From contig OW121741.1 of assembly GCA_933228675.1 (NCBI GenBank), positions 60,968,863 through 61,032,862 on the forward strand: a stretch of DNA of 64,000 nucleotides. Reading direction: 5' to 3'. Every line of letters starts with the position of its first letter. Position 1 is the stretch's first letter. This document shows, piece by piece, positions 22,955 through 34,700 of this stretch. Made by a program: the position numbers and the translations under genes. Below the pieces are notes generated by a model. That model did not search any database, was not told where the DNA came from, and saw only the letters and a list, made by a program, of their open reading frames with translations. The stretch comes from Stomorhina lunata. Lineage: Eukaryota; Arthropoda; Insecta; Diptera; Rhiniidae.

Positions 22955-23970
22955 GCGAGCTTAGTGAATGTAAAATCCGTTCGCGTTAATGATTTTACGC
23001 GATGCGCGCAGAAGTTATGACGGTTAAAACAAAAATTTCTCAAAAAAATTAAAAACTATTTTATTTTTATTAATTTTTGACTTATGAACAAATTTAATTT
23101 AAAAGATTTTTTTATTTAAATATAATTTTTTAGGTGCATATCTTTTTATAAGGTTCTTATTTGGTCCATAAAATCGTTAATTCTTATAATATTTTGGTGC
23201 GCTTCAAATCTTAGCCTTATTAAAGAATAGTTTTAAGACCACTCCTGATCAAATTCGCGATGTGCTTCATTGAAATGTTTTTAGATATAACCTTCGCGTT
23301 CTCAGTTAATAAAGGGATTTTTGACAAACATTTGATGCAAATCGGTTATAAATGATATCGCTTTTAGGTGATAAATGCAAAAAAAACTAGGTTTACGTGG
23401 TTGTTTGGAAATTTTCATTCATATTTGCGAGTGTGCTCCACAAAAAACCGGTATTTTGAAAAATTTACGCTCAAAAACTCCTCATTTACACCTGTCGTAT
23501 GTTATACCTATATAGAGCACATTATCGAGATATATAACGTGAAATTTAAAGATCTACAAATCGTTATCTATTTTTTTGGAATTCTTTGAGACGGCCAAAA
23601 AATATGTGAAAAAAATAAAAAGTGGCGAAAACGAGCTTCAAATTTTGACATTAGAAGTGACAAAATTAAAATTTAGACTGAAGTGGATTTATCCCCTAAG
23701 TGTGGTGTCTATTTCGTAGAACAACAACTTTTGTCCAAATGTTAAAACGAATGCAGAAGAAGACGAAATATGAAGAAAAACTTGAATGCTTTAATCGATT
23801 TTTTAACGTTTTTTTTTTAATTTGCATGCCAATTATGCTTAAAAGCACAAATTTGAGCTACTAAGACATTGTGTCCCTAAGGGTACTCCTAAGGGTACAA
23901 AAATTATTCGAGGTGAAATTCGGTTTCAAAGGAATAAAAACTGTTTGAATTTTGCCCATATCTAATTAGA
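22955..23970. other. AT-rich non-coding unit, copy 2
   Basis: Same as 14759-15776. No gene is recognised; the short open frames are not conserved as proteins. Confidence 0.5.
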
Positions 23971-24886
23971 GGTAATCTTCCTAGGAAGTACAAAAATGCA
24001 GCTAACTAACTAACTAATCCGTTCAAAACCTACATATGTATGTATCTAACATATCAACGAAAATTTAAGTTTTTTAATTGCAATTGGGAGAATCTGTTCA
24101 CGTTTGACAATTGCTCCCGTATAACTTCGCCTAATGGAATCTTTTAGTAACTAATGAATGACAAGTTATAATAGATACGATGATGACATTTAGTATAAAG
24201 ATGTAGTACAATATCGTTATTCATGGCGATAGCGCCTAAAATAAACTTTCTACAGGGACAAAATTTGACAAAAGTATTTCTGATCTCTTGAAAAGTTCGG
24301 TATTCAAAATGGGCGAGCTCGGTTCACATTTAGTGAAATCTCCCTTACAACCCCTTCCGGGAATCACTTTAATGCTGATAAATTAAATCACATTATAATT
24401 GCACAAGGAACTAGAGCAAAACTTTCCAAACATCCATCGGACAGATCGAAAAAACAATACATCCCAAATATTATATCTTTCACGAAGGGACTACTTTAGA
24501 ACCCAAGTGCCCTAGACTTCAGCCACCTGCCCCAACCTAACCTTTGGGTCCATAACTATTCTATATGATGACGCCACCGGAAAGCTTTTCGCTTTCCGAC
24601 TCTTAATTTAAAAGACTCTTTGCATATAATAGTAATATAACCAGATTTTGCTAGGTATTACATTAAGTATAAACAAAAAAAAAAATAATATAGATATCAA
24701 GCATTTCACAGTAGGAAATTACGGCCAAAACCCCCATAGATTTTTTTAATTTTTTGTAATAAATTTTAATGTCAGATAAGAGCTGACATTTCAGAACATG
24801 TAATCCCAAATGTTTACGGTACTGCAATGTCTACTAAGGCTGTAATAATTCCTCAAAGTTTGAATATTTATTTATATATTCTTAAT
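23971..24886. repeat. Repeat X2, copy 2
   Basis: Same as 15777-16690. It runs directly to the AAGAT target duplication of the BEL array. Confidence 0.7.
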
Positions 24887-24891
24887 AAGAT
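24887..24891. other. Left target-site duplication (AAGAT) of the BEL array
   Basis: AAGAT abuts the TG of LTR L2. The same five bases follow LTR L4 at 38038-38042. The unoccupied site AATAAGATTATTTG is present in the paralogous copies at 47700 and 55082, which confirms the insertion point. Five bases is usual for BEL/Pao integrases. Confidence 0.85.
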
Positions 24892-25317
24892 TGTTGAGAT
24901 TGACAATAGATTCAACACAAGCACATGAACTTGTATTAAAACTATTTTTATTTGTCGAATGTTCTTCAAGTACTTTAACCTGAAGAACTCAATGTTAATA
25001 ATAATTACACCTTTTAAATTTGGTTTATTACTGACACAAGAATTTATTTGTTCAATTGGTTTTATACAAATTAATTACAAAAGAAATTTAATACAAAATG
25101 ACTCAACAATAATTGCATTTCTGCAATTGAACAATTTTCTTGGTTAATGCCCTAGTTATTATATTTTTCTGTGTTAATGCGGAAATTAAATAATTGCAAG
25201 AGTTGCAAATTAATATAATTAATAATACCTTAAATGTAGATTACAACAATGACACAAATAATATTATTAATAATGTAATAAATGTAATAAATTAATATGT
25301 TGACCTAAGTGTCAACA
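24892..25317 (-). repeat. BEL/Pao LTR L2 (3' LTR of body 1)
   Basis: 426 bp with TGTTGA/TCAACA termini. The polypurine tract (GCGGGGGAGAA on the minus strand) borders its upstream edge at about 25318-25328, as expected for a 3' LTR. Confidence 0.92.
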
Positions 25318-25366
25318 TTCTCCCCCGCATTAACTCATGGTCGGTGATGACGCAAGTTGATCGAAT

Positions 25367-28300
25367 TCAGGTGTCCACTATATCAATGATGAAGGCCCCT
25401 GTGCGTGGGGCTGGCTGAGGAATATGGTTGTTGCATTTATAATTGGTGTTCTTGTGCTGTTTTGAATATTGTTTGAAGCCTAAGATGGCTATCAGGAGTG
25501 ATACGGAGATGACCAGTGCGGAATAGCTTACGGTATGATGGTGGAGACTATTGGACTTGATGAGGTTTGGTATACGAATAACGGTTGATTCATTTAGTTG
25601 TCTGCTAAGAGAATTTAATTGGTTCAGATGGGTCTCGAGCTGGTTGTTGGTGGTGTTGAATATTTTAGTTATCTCCTGTGGTTCGCTAATGTAATCTATA
25701 GGCATCAGTTGTGTGTATGACGTATGTAAGGTGTTAGATAACCCAAAATGACCTTGAATTGTGATGAAGGTACCCTTGAGTGTGCAGCTTGGTTCGAGCT
25801 CCAGTATTCCAGTGCCTCTTAATGTGTATTGGGTAGAGTTGGCACCGCAAACTGCTGAAATTTCTAATTTTGAGGTAGTTGCGAAGATCCATTTGTTTGG
25901 ATTTTTTAGTTGTGTCCAAGTTGAATTGCCTATCAATTGAATGAACTTACACTTGGTTGTTTGTCGATTGTTAAATATGTTGAATTCGCAGGAATCGTTC
26001 TCTTCATTTTTTCTTAATTTGAACTGCTTGTTACTGCAGATAAAAACGTCACTCTTGGCCTCGATGCAGTTTGATAGTTCGTGAGTTGTGAATGGAATGT
26101 ATTCGTCTCTATGGTGGTTTATAGCTAGAATTGATTCTTCTCCATTGATTGATATTAGAGTGTTGTTCTTTATAGTTGGGACGGGTATTATGTTGAACAG
26201 TTCTAAGAACTGATGGTTGACTAAAGGCAGGATGACTTCGAATATCACTTCGCCCTTTGTCACTGCTCCCTTGACCTTCATTAATTTGTATAGTTGTATT
26301 AAACCGTCGTCTTCAATTGGAAGGGTTCGTTGTGTTGGAAGGTGCGCCTTTATTATACTTAGCTCTTGGCTTAGCTGTGTTGGGGACAACAAAAGTGGGC
26401 TAACCTTCCCATGGTGGCTGTCGGTTAAGACATCAATGATTTCCCTTTCAACTCTTTGTAAATTTATTGCGGTTAACGTCAATTGGTTGGCTAAAAGAGA
26501 TATTGATTGTGTTCGACTGATTTGATCAGATTGCTTGGCTATTGCATTCTCCTGTTCATTGACCTTGTTGACAATTTCCATTAATTGTCCTTGAGAGTTG
26601 CGTTCATCTTGTTTGATGATATTAATGGTTGAGTCAATAATGGATGTTTGATTTTTAAGTAGTTGAAAAAGATAATCTGTTTCACCCTTAGCCTGCCTTA
26701 TGGTGTTTGACATTTCATTTGCATAGTCGGAATTCAGAACTCCAAACAAGGACCGTGCGACGTTCCCTACAATATTGAGAGCTCCCCTCCTTACTCTGCT
26801 GCTTGAGAATAGCTCCTTCTCTTCAATCAATTCTTCCCTTAATTGATTTAAGTTCGTCGTCAATATGTTGCAAGTGGAATTGTGTATAATGGGTGAACAT
26901 AGTTGTTGCAAGGTAGTTGTTCCTGACTGGAAAGCCCTTAACTCGGAAATAAATGGTGATAGGTCGTAGTAGATCATTAGTCTCCATTCAGCCGTAATCA
27001 GTTTTACGCTTCCGATTCCCTCAAAGTACAATCCTGGGTTACTATGAAAATTTTTTATTTTAACGTTCCTGCTCATTACCGCGGGGAGTAGGAGTAACGT
27101 TGTTATCAATGTGAGCAATATTGAGCTGGAAACAGACCTAGGTTTTTTAAATGGTGGAATGTCTGGTTCATCAGCCTGTACTGAGTGAGTGGGCTTGGAA
27201 GCTTTACTTGTTTGCAATTCTTCCTCCTGAATTAGTGGCGCTAATCTGTGAATGGGTCTTCGCTTTATTCCGGAGGCTGTCTTTACATCTGCCACTCTAA
27301 CCTTGCCATCGGTACCCTCATAAGTTTTGAGGATTCTTCCCAGCGGCCATTGCATTACTGGTAAATTGTCTTCCTTTATTATGACTAACCTTCCCTCCTT
27401 CGCATTTTCAGATGACGTTTTCCATTTCTGTTTTTCTTGTAGGTGGTGCAAATATTCCACGGACCATCGAGTCCAAAATTCATGCTTAAGCTGAGATACA
27501 AGATTCCATCTCCTTGCCAAGGAAGTAGTTGTATTTGTTGCTTCAGAGTCTACTTGTGCCGTCAGTGGTTCTCCGATTAAAAAATGGCCGGGAGTCAATG
27601 CCGTTAAATCATTTGGATCACTAGACAGAGGTGTTAGTGGTCGTGAGTTTAGAATAGCCTCGATTTCAATGATGACTGTTTCTAATTCCTCATGTGTCAA
27701 AGAAGCCGTTGATACGCTACGTAGTAATAATTGTTTTGCTGATTTAACAGCTGCCTCCCATAACCCCCCGAAGTGGGGAGCGCGAGGAGGAATAAATTTG
27801 AATTCTATTCCATCATTACTGCAAGAACGAGTTATTGCTTCTTGTGCATGTTTGGTAAATATAGCGGTCTTCAGTTCATTAAGCTGATTTTGTGCCCCAA
27901 TGAAGTTTGTTGCGTTGTCCGAATATATGATTTGACAACGTCCTCGACGTGCAATGAATCTCTTGAGAGCTCCAATGAATGCTTCTGTAGTAAGGTCGCT
28001 TACTACTTCTAAATGTACTGCTTTTGTTGAGAAACAGATGAATACTGCAATGTACACTTTGTGAGGTCTCTTACCTCTTAACTTGTAGTGGACCCACAGT
28101 GGACCACAGTAGTCAACTCCTGATATTAGAAATGGCCGAGTCGGGGTCACTCTACAGGCTGGCAATTCTCCCATAATTTGTTGCATTAGCTTCGGTCTTG
28201 CTCTTGTACATCGAACGCAGGATTGAACGATGTGTCTGGCCATTGACTTCCCCTTTATTATCCAAAATTGTTGTCTAGAGACGGATAGTAAGGTTTGTGG

Positions 28301-30751
28301 GCCGCAATGATGATTGTCGTGGTGCAGCATTCGCATTATTAATTTTGAAATTGGATCGTTGTATGGAAGGAGTATCGGGTGTTTAGCATTGTATGAAATT
28401 CTTGAAGCATTTAACCTTCCACCGACGCGTAGTATATCATTTTCATCAAGGAAAGGTGACAAACCGCATATGGAACTTTTCTTATCGAGTTCATCTCCTC
28501 TCTTAAGTGTACTCATTTCATTTTTAAATTCTGAGGATTGCATGGCCTTGACTATAAGAAGTTTAGCTGAATTGAGTTCTAGAGGGCTTAGTGTATTGTT
28601 AGCCGGTCTTTCATTCTTCGGTATCTTGGTATTGCGAATGAAACGCTGTATGTATGCTACAATCCTTAGAAGTGTCTTGAACGAGTTGCGATTTTCGATT
28701 TTATATATGATATCTTCTAATGAAGCTGAAGTTGTTGAAAAAGCACTGACAGAAATTTGCCTTAATTCTTCGGAGGAAGACGGTGTCTGATGTTTATTAA
28801 ACTCCTTTGGCCATTGATTGACGTTGCCGTGTAAAAACATTGGGCCAAAAAACCATAGGCTACACTGTGATAATTTTTCTGGATTCACACCTCTTGAAAT
28901 GAGATCAGCCGGATTTTGCTTTGAGCTGACGTGTCGCCATTGAATGCCTATGGTTTGTTCTTGGATCTTACTTACTCTATTCGCTACAAATGTGCGAAGA
29001 GAGGATGGTGCTGAATTGATCCAATGAAGCACTATCTCAGAATCCGACCATAGATATGTAGGTGTGTTTTCAGCTCGTAGTTCCTTTTTCACCTTTGTAG
29101 TGAGTTGGGCCCCAAGAAGAGCTGCACATAGCTCCAACCTTGGTAAAGTCACCTTTTTTATAGGAGCAATACGTGACTTGGCACATAGAAGTCTCACTAT
29201 GAGTCGCCCATCTCGAAGCTTGGAACGTATGTATACTGTGGCGCCGTACGCCTTTTCAGAAGCATCTACGAATGTGTGTATCTGTGCATCGCTTGGACTT
29301 TCGCCATCAAACACGTGCCTGTTGATGTTTAAATTATTAAGATGTTTCAAATTTTGACGGAATGTAGCCCATTGATTATTAAGGGTTGCTGGTAGTGGTT
29401 CATCCCATGAAAGTTGTAATTGCCATAGTTGTTGTATAAACATTTTAGCGGAGACCACCACTGGACCGGCGATTCCTAAAGGATCAAATATTCGGGCTAG
29501 ATCTGATGTTACCGTGCGTTTGGTGATTTTATTGGTTTCTTGAATGTCTGCTCTGAGGCAAAGAACATCTGCCTTGGGATTCCATGTTAATCCCAAGATC
29601 TTGGTCGATTGGTTATCGAAATCTAGGTTCAGCTGTACATTTTCGGGGGGGATGCCACTTAACAGCTTGGAGTGATTTGCGCACCATTTTCTTAGGTTAA
29701 AACCAGCTTCTTGTAACAGACTTGTCAATTGCCGTTGTATTTCTATTGCTGTTAGGAGGTTGTTGGATCCACTCATACCATCGTCCACATAAAAGTCGTG
29801 TTTTAATGCTGTAGCGCCTAATGGATATTTTTCCATGTTTCTATCTGCTAATTGTTGCAAACATTTTGTTGCCAAATAAGGGGCAGCAGAAGTTCCATAC
29901 GTCACAGTATTAAGTTGGTATGTTCCTACTGCTTCATTTGAATTATTTCTCCAATAAATAAGTTGCATGTTACGGTCTTCGGGATCAATGAGAATTTGTC
30001 GATACATTTTTTCAATGTCCGTACAAAACACAAATGTTGGAGTTCGGAATCGTAATATCATTCCAAAAAGGTCTCCTTGTGTTGGTGGGCCAACGCATAA
30101 TATGTCGTTGAGGGATATTCCTGATGATGATTTTGCCGACGCATCAAACACTACTCGTAGTTTAGTAGTTTTACTTTCAGGTTTGATTACACAATGATGC
30201 GGGATGTAATAGTGAGGATCCATAACCTCAGAGTTGTTTATACGGGTCATGTGGCCCAACTCTTCATACTCCTTCATGAAGTCAATATATTGCCTTTTTA
30301 GGTCTGGATTCATAGCAAGACGCCTTTCCAAGGCAAGTAACCTTGAAAAGGCCAACCTTTTCGTATCTCCTAAACAGCTTGGGTTTTCTGAAAGGCAAAG
30401 GCGCACTACAAATCTACCCTCATTATTTCTCGTGGTTGTTTGAATGAATTGTTGTTCGCATAGTTTTTCTTGTACACTGAAGGTGTTGTCAGCATCAATT
30501 TCGTCTAGTCTCCAGAATCTCTGTATCAGCTCATCTGTGTCTGCTTCGCTTACACCGTGCACTGCGCATATTGCTGAGTTGCTGGTATTATCTCTTATTC
30601 TTCCACTTACAATCCAACCCAGCCTTGTGTTTCTTAAAATTGGTAATTCTGGTGAGAGTTGGATTTTACCGGTGGTCAACAACTCGAGGTAGTATTCAGC
30701 GCCTAATAAAACGTCAATATTTGCAGTGGTGTTGAATTCTGGATCGGCCAA
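25367..30751 (-). CDS. BEL/Pao Pol-Env polyprotein, body 1 (5' part deleted)
   Basis: 1794 codons. The frame stays open upstream to about 30982, and its apparent start is a TTG, so the true N terminus is lost with the gag-protease deletion; upstream codons resemble the end of a retropepsin domain. Domains: RT at about 150-400 with TDIEKMYRQI and catalytic YVDD (321-324); RNase H from FVDASEKAYGA (about 494) to SDSEIVLHW; integrase zinc finger at 810-848 (HH...CVRC); integrase core DD35E-type, Asp in GVDYCGP (about 880), Asp in YSDNATNF (945) and Glu in GLWEA (999). The Env part follows with no stop: a hydrophobic leader at 1208-1225, a furin-type RVRR (about 1319-1322) followed by a fusion-peptide-like stretch, and a transmembrane segment at about 1743-1758. 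It is intact in frame but lacks Gag, so it could not make particles alone. Confidence 0.92.
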   Translation of the reverse strand: MADPEFNTTANIDVLLGAEYYLELLTTGKIQLSPELPILRNTRLGWIVSGRIRDNTSNSAICAVHGVSEADTDELIQRFWRLDEIDADNTFSVQEKLCEQQFIQTTTRNNEGRFVVRLCLSENPSCLGDTKRLAFSRLLALERRLAMNPDLKRQYIDFMKEYEELGHMTRINNSEVMDPHYYIPHHCVIKPESKTTKLRVVFDASAKSSSGISLNDILCVGPPTQGDLFGMILRFRTPTFVFCTDIEKMYRQILIDPEDRNMQLIYWRNNSNEAVGTYQLNTVTYGTSAAPYLATKCLQQLADRNMEKYPLGATALKHDFYVDDGMSGSNNLLTAIEIQRQLTSLLQEAGFNLRKWCANHSKLLSGIPPENVQLNLDFDNQSTKILGLTWNPKADVLCLRADIQETNKITKRTVTSDLARIFDPLGIAGPVVVSAKMFIQQLWQLQLSWDEPLPATLNNQWATFRQNLKHLNNLNINRHVFDGESPSDAQIHTFVDASEKAYGATVYIRSKLRDGRLIVRLLCAKSRIAPIKKVTLPRLELCAALLGAQLTTKVKKELRAENTPTYLWSDSEIVLHWINSAPSSLRTFVANRVSKIQEQTIGIQWRHVSSKQNPADLISRGVNPEKLSQCSLWFFGPMFLHGNVNQWPKEFNKHQTPSSSEELRQISVSAFSTTSASLEDIIYKIENRNSFKTLLRIVAYIQRFIRNTKIPKNERPANNTLSPLELNSAKLLIVKAMQSSEFKNEMSTLKRGDELDKKSSICGLSPFLDENDILRVGGRLNASRISYNAKHPILLPYNDPISKLIMRMLHHDNHHCGPQTLLSVSRQQFWIIKGKSMARHIVQSCVRCTRARPKLMQQIMGELPACRVTPTRPFLISGVDYCGPLWVHYKLRGKRPHKVYIAVFICFSTKAVHLEVVSDLTTEAFIGALKRFIARRGRCQIIYSDNATNFIGAQNQLNELKTAIFTKHAQEAITRSCSNDGIEFKFIPPRAPHFGGLWEAAVKSAKQLLLRSVSTASLTHEELETVIIEIEAILNSRPLTPLSSDPNDLTALTPGHFLIGEPLTAQVDSEATNTTTSLARRWNLVSQLKHEFWTRWSVEYLHHLQEKQKWKTSSENAKEGRLVIIKEDNLPVMQWPLGRILKTYEGTDGKVRVADVKTASGIKRRPIHRLAPLIQEEELQTSKASKPTHSVQADEPDIPPFKKPRSVSSSILLTLITTLLLLPAVMSRNVKIKNFHSNPGLYFEGIGSVKLITAEWRLMIYYDLSPFISELRAFQSGTTTLQQLCSPIIHNSTCNILTTNLNQLREELIEEKELFSSSRVRRGALNIVGNVARSLFGVLNSDYANEMSNTIRQAKGETDYLFQLLKNQTSIIDSTINIIKQDERNSQGQLMEIVNKVNEQENAIAKQSDQISRTQSISLLANQLTLTAINLQRVEREIIDVLTDSHHGKVSPLLLSPTQLSQELSIIKAHLPTQRTLPIEDDGLIQLYKLMKVKGAVTKGEVIFEVILPLVNHQFLELFNIIPVPTIKNNTLISINGEESILAINHHRDEYIPFTTHELSNCIEAKSDVFICSNKQFKLRKNEENDSCEFNIFNNRQTTKCKFIQLIGNSTWTQLKNPNKWIFATTSKLEISAVCGANSTQYTLRGTGILELEPSCTLKGTFITIQGHFGLSNTLHTSYTQLMPIDYISEPQEITKIFNTTNNQLETHLNQLNSLSRQLNESTVIRIPNLIKSNSLHHHTVSYSALVISVSLLIAILGFKQYSKQHKNTNYKCNNHIPQPAPRTGAFIIDIVDT

Positions 30752-30950
30752 TTGGATGTTGTCTGGTATTGGCCAAGAATTGCAGTTGAACTCGGTTGAA
30801 GGTTGGGCTGGAATAATGTTAGGAAGTACGAAAGCCTCGAGCCTTGTACTGAAGTTGCTTGTTGTAGATTGAAGATTTAAATTAATACGTTGATTCGTAT
30901 TTCTGGATTGATTGCCAATTCCTTCGATGCATAAGGATGTCTGCGATGGC

Positions 30951-31058
30951 TTAAGTGATAGACGATTTAATAGTCGGTTTTTTTATGGTCGAAATTATTT
31001 TTTCAATACCACTTGCCCTTGCCTGTTGCTGAACGATAAGATCCTGAAGGGTTGTCAT
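30951..31058 (-). pseudogene. BEL/Pao Gag N-terminal remnant, body 1
   Basis: An ATG at 31058 opens a 35-codon frame (MTTLQDLIVQQQ...) that ends at TAA 30951. It lies about 200 bp inside the 5' LTR, where BEL gag begins. The reading frame is then replaced by protease-like codons in another frame, so a deletion has fused the start of gag to the middle of protease. The same fusion is in body 2. Confidence 0.65.
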
Positions 31059-31257
31059 GTTGACTGTGTATTTTAGACTATGTCGACTTTTTTTGATATT
31101 ACCACTTGTGGGGTAAATTCTGATTACTTCAAGTTGTCCTGATCCTTGAATTAAGACTCCAGAAATTTGAAGGATGTGTGTTGCTCTTTTTATGCTATCA
31201 AGTTCCTTACTGCTGGTGGTAGGAGACTTTTAAACACAAAAGAAAGGGGTCACCAAA

Positions 31258-31683
31258 TGTTGAGATTGACAATAGATTCAACACAAGCACATGAACTTGT
31301 ATTAAAACTATTTTTATTTGTCGAATGTTCTTCAAGTACTTTAACCTGAAGAACTCAATGTTAATAATAATTACACCTTTTAAATTTGGTTTATTACTGA
31401 CACAAGAATTTATTTGTTCAATTGGTTTTATACAAATTAATTACAAAAGAAATTTAATACAAAATGACTCAACAATAATTGCATTTCTGCAATTGAACAA
31501 TTTTCTTGGTTAATGCCCTAGTTATTATATTTTTCTGTGTTAATGCGGAAATTAAATAATTGCAAGAGTTGCAAATTAATATAATTAATAATACCTTAAA
31601 TGTAGATTACAACAATGACACAAATAATATTATTAATAATGTAATAAATGTAATAAATTAATATGTTGACCTAAGTGTCAACA
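31258..31683 (-). repeat. BEL/Pao LTR L3 (shared middle LTR)
   Basis: 426 bp. It serves as 5' LTR for body 1 and 3' LTR for body 2. On the body 1 side it is preceded (plus strand) by GGGGTCACCAAA; the minus strand TTTGGTGACCCC right after the LTR is the likely primer binding site. Confidence 0.92.
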
Positions 31684-31732
31684 TTCTCCCCCGCATTAAC
31701 TCATGGTCGGTGATGACGCAAGTTGATCGAAT

Positions 31733-34700
31733 TCAGGTGTCCACTATATCAATGATGAAGGCCCCTGTGCGTGGGGCTGGCTGAGGAATATGGTTGTTGC
31801 ATTTATAATTGGTGTTCTTGTGCTGTTTTGAATATTGTTTGAAGCCTAAGATGGCTATCAGGAGTGATACGGAGATGACCAGTGCGGAATAGCTTACGGT
31901 ATGATGGTGGAGACTATTGGACTTGATGAGGTTTGGTATACGAATAACGGTTGATTCATTTAGTTGTCTGCTAAGAGAATTTAATTGGTTCAGATGGGTC
32001 TCGAGCTGGTTGTTGGTGGTGTTGAATATTTTAGTTATCTCCTGTGGTTCGCTAATGTAATCTATAGGCATCAGTTGTGTGTATGACGTATGTAAGGTGT
32101 TAGATAACCCAAAATGACCTTGAATTGTGATGAAGGTACCCTTGAGTGTGCAGCTTGGTTCGAGCTCCAGTATTCCAGTGCCTCTTAATGTGTATTGGGT
32201 AGAGTTGGCACCGCAAACTGCTGAAATTTCTAATTTTGAGGTAGTTGCGAAGATCCATTTGTTTGGATTTTTTAGTTGTGTCCAAGTTGAATTGCCTATC
32301 AATTGAATGAACTTACACTTGGTTGTTTGTCGATTGTTAAATATGTTGAATTCGCAGGAATCGTTCTCTTCATTTTTTCTTAATTTGAACTGCTTGTTAC
32401 TGCAGATAAAAACGTCACTCTTGGCCTCGATGCAGTTTGATAGTTCGTGAGTTGTGAATGGAATGTATTCGTCTCTATGGTGGTTTATAGCTAGAATTGA
32501 TTCTTCTCCATTGATTGATATTAGAGTGTTGTTCTTTATAGTTGGGACGGGTATTATGTTGAACAGTTCTAAGAACTGATGGTTGACTAAAGGCAGGATG
32601 ACTTCGAATATCACTTCGCCCTTTGTCACTGCTCCCTTGACCTTCATTAATTTGTATAGTTGTATTAAACCGTCGTCTTCAATTGGAAGGGTTCGTTGTG
32701 TTGGAAGTTGCGCCTTTATTATACTTAGCTCTTGGCTTAGCTGTGTTGGGGACAACAAAAGTGGGCTAACCTTCCCATGGTGGCTGTCGGTTAAGACATC
32801 AATGATTTCCCTTTCAACTCTTTGTAAATTTATTGCGGTTAACGTCAATTGGTTGGCTAAAAGAGATATTGATTGTGTTCGACTGATTTGATCAGATTGC
32901 TTGGCTATTGCATTCTCCTGTTCATTGACCTTGTTGACAATTTCCATTAATTGTCCTTGAGAGTTGCGTTCATCTTGTTTGATGATATTAATGGTTGAGT
33001 CAATAATGGATGTTTGATTTTTAAGTAGTTGAAAAAGATAATCTGTTTCACCCTTAGCCTGCCTTATGGTGTTTGACATTTCATTTGCATAGTCGGAATC
33101 CAGAACTCCAAACAAGGACCGTGCGACGTTCCCTACAATATTGAGAGCTCCCCTCCTTACTCTGCTGCTTGAGAATAGCTCCTTCTCTTCAATCAATTCT
33201 TCCCTTAATTGATTTAAGTTCGTCGTCAATATGTTGCAAGTGGAATTGTGTATAATGGGTGAACATAGTTGTTGCAAGGTAGTTGTTCCTGACTGGAAAG
33301 CCCTTAACTCGGAAATAAATGGTGATAGGTCGTAGTAGATCATTAGTCTCCATTCAGCCGTAATCAGTTTTACGCTTCCGATTCCCTCAAAGTACAATCC
33401 TGGGTTACTATGAAAATTTTTTATTTTAACGTTCCTGCTCATTACCGCGGGGAGTAGGAGTAACGTTGTTATCAATGTGAGCAATATTGAGCTGGAAACA
33501 GACCTAGGTTTTTTAAATGGTGGAATGTCTGGTTCATCAGCCTGTACTGAGTGAGTGGGCTTGGAAGCTTTACTTGTTTGCAATTCTTCCTCCTGAATTA
33601 GTGGCGCTAATCTGTGAATGGGTCTTCGCTTTATTCCGGAGGCTGTCTTTACATCTGCCACTCTAACCTTGCCATCGGTACCCTCATAAGTTTTGAGGAT
33701 TCTTCCCAGCGGCCATTGCATTACTGGTAAATTGTCTTCCTTTATTATGACTAACCTTCCCTCCTTCGCATTTTCAGATGACGTTTTCCATTTCTGTTTT
33801 TCTTGTAGGTGGTGCAAATATTCCACGGACCATCGAGTCCAAAATTCATGCTTAAGCTGAGATACAAGATTCCATCTCCTTGCCAAGGAAGTAGTTGTAT
33901 TTGTTGCTTCAGAGTCTACTTGTGCCGTCAGTGGTTCTCCGATTAAAAAATGGCCGGGAGTCAATGCCGTTAAATCATTTGGATCACTAGACAGAGGTGT
34001 TAGTGGTCGTGAGTTTAGAATAGCCTCGATTTCAATGATGACTGTTTCTAATTCCTCATGTGTCAAAGAAGCCGTTGATACGCTACGTAGTAATAATTGT
34101 TTTGCTGATTTAACAGCTGCCTCCCATAACCCCCCGAAGTGGGGAGCGCGAGGAGGAATAAATTTGAATTCTATTCCATCATTACTGCAAGAACGAGTTA
34201 TTGCTTCTTGTGCATGTTTGGTAAATATAGCGGTCTTCAGTTCATTAAGCTGATTTTGTGCCCCAATGAAGTTTGTTGCGTTGTCCGAATATATGATTTG
34301 ACAACGTCCTCGACGTGCAATGAATCTCTTGAGAGCTCCAATGAATGCTTCTGTAGTAAGGTCGCTTACTACTTCTAAATGTACTGCTTTTGTTGAGAAA
34401 CAGATGAATACTGCAATGTACACTTTGTGAGGTCTCTTACCTCTTAACTTGTAGTGGACCCACAGTGGACCACAGTAGTCAACTCCTGATATTAGAAATG
34501 GCCGAGTCGGGGTCACTCTACAGGCTGGCAATTCTCCCATAATTTGTTGCATTAGCTTCGGTCTTGCTCTTGTACATCGAACGCAGGATTGAACGATGTG
34601 TCTGGCCATTGACTTCCCCTTTATTATCCAAAATTGTTGTCTAGAGACGGATAGTAAGGTTTGTGGGCCGCAATGATGATTGTCGTGGTGCAGCATTCGC

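Larger units (their letters stand above)
17808..26002. repeat. Tandem segmental duplication B, copy 2
   Basis: The second copy of 9260-17807. It runs on into the complete BEL element, so it keeps the original right-hand context, while copy 1 keeps the original left-hand context at 9253-9260. Differences from copy 1: an 88-bp deletion in the TIR at about 19860, a SINE replacing 110 bp at 20266, absence of the 398-bp extra repeat, and a deletion of about 35 bp near 21069. Confidence 0.9.

Noticed and set aside
26217..30692. Plus-strand ORFs of 69-158 codons
   Set aside because: They are antisense shadows of the BEL pol-env frame and repeat exactly with it.
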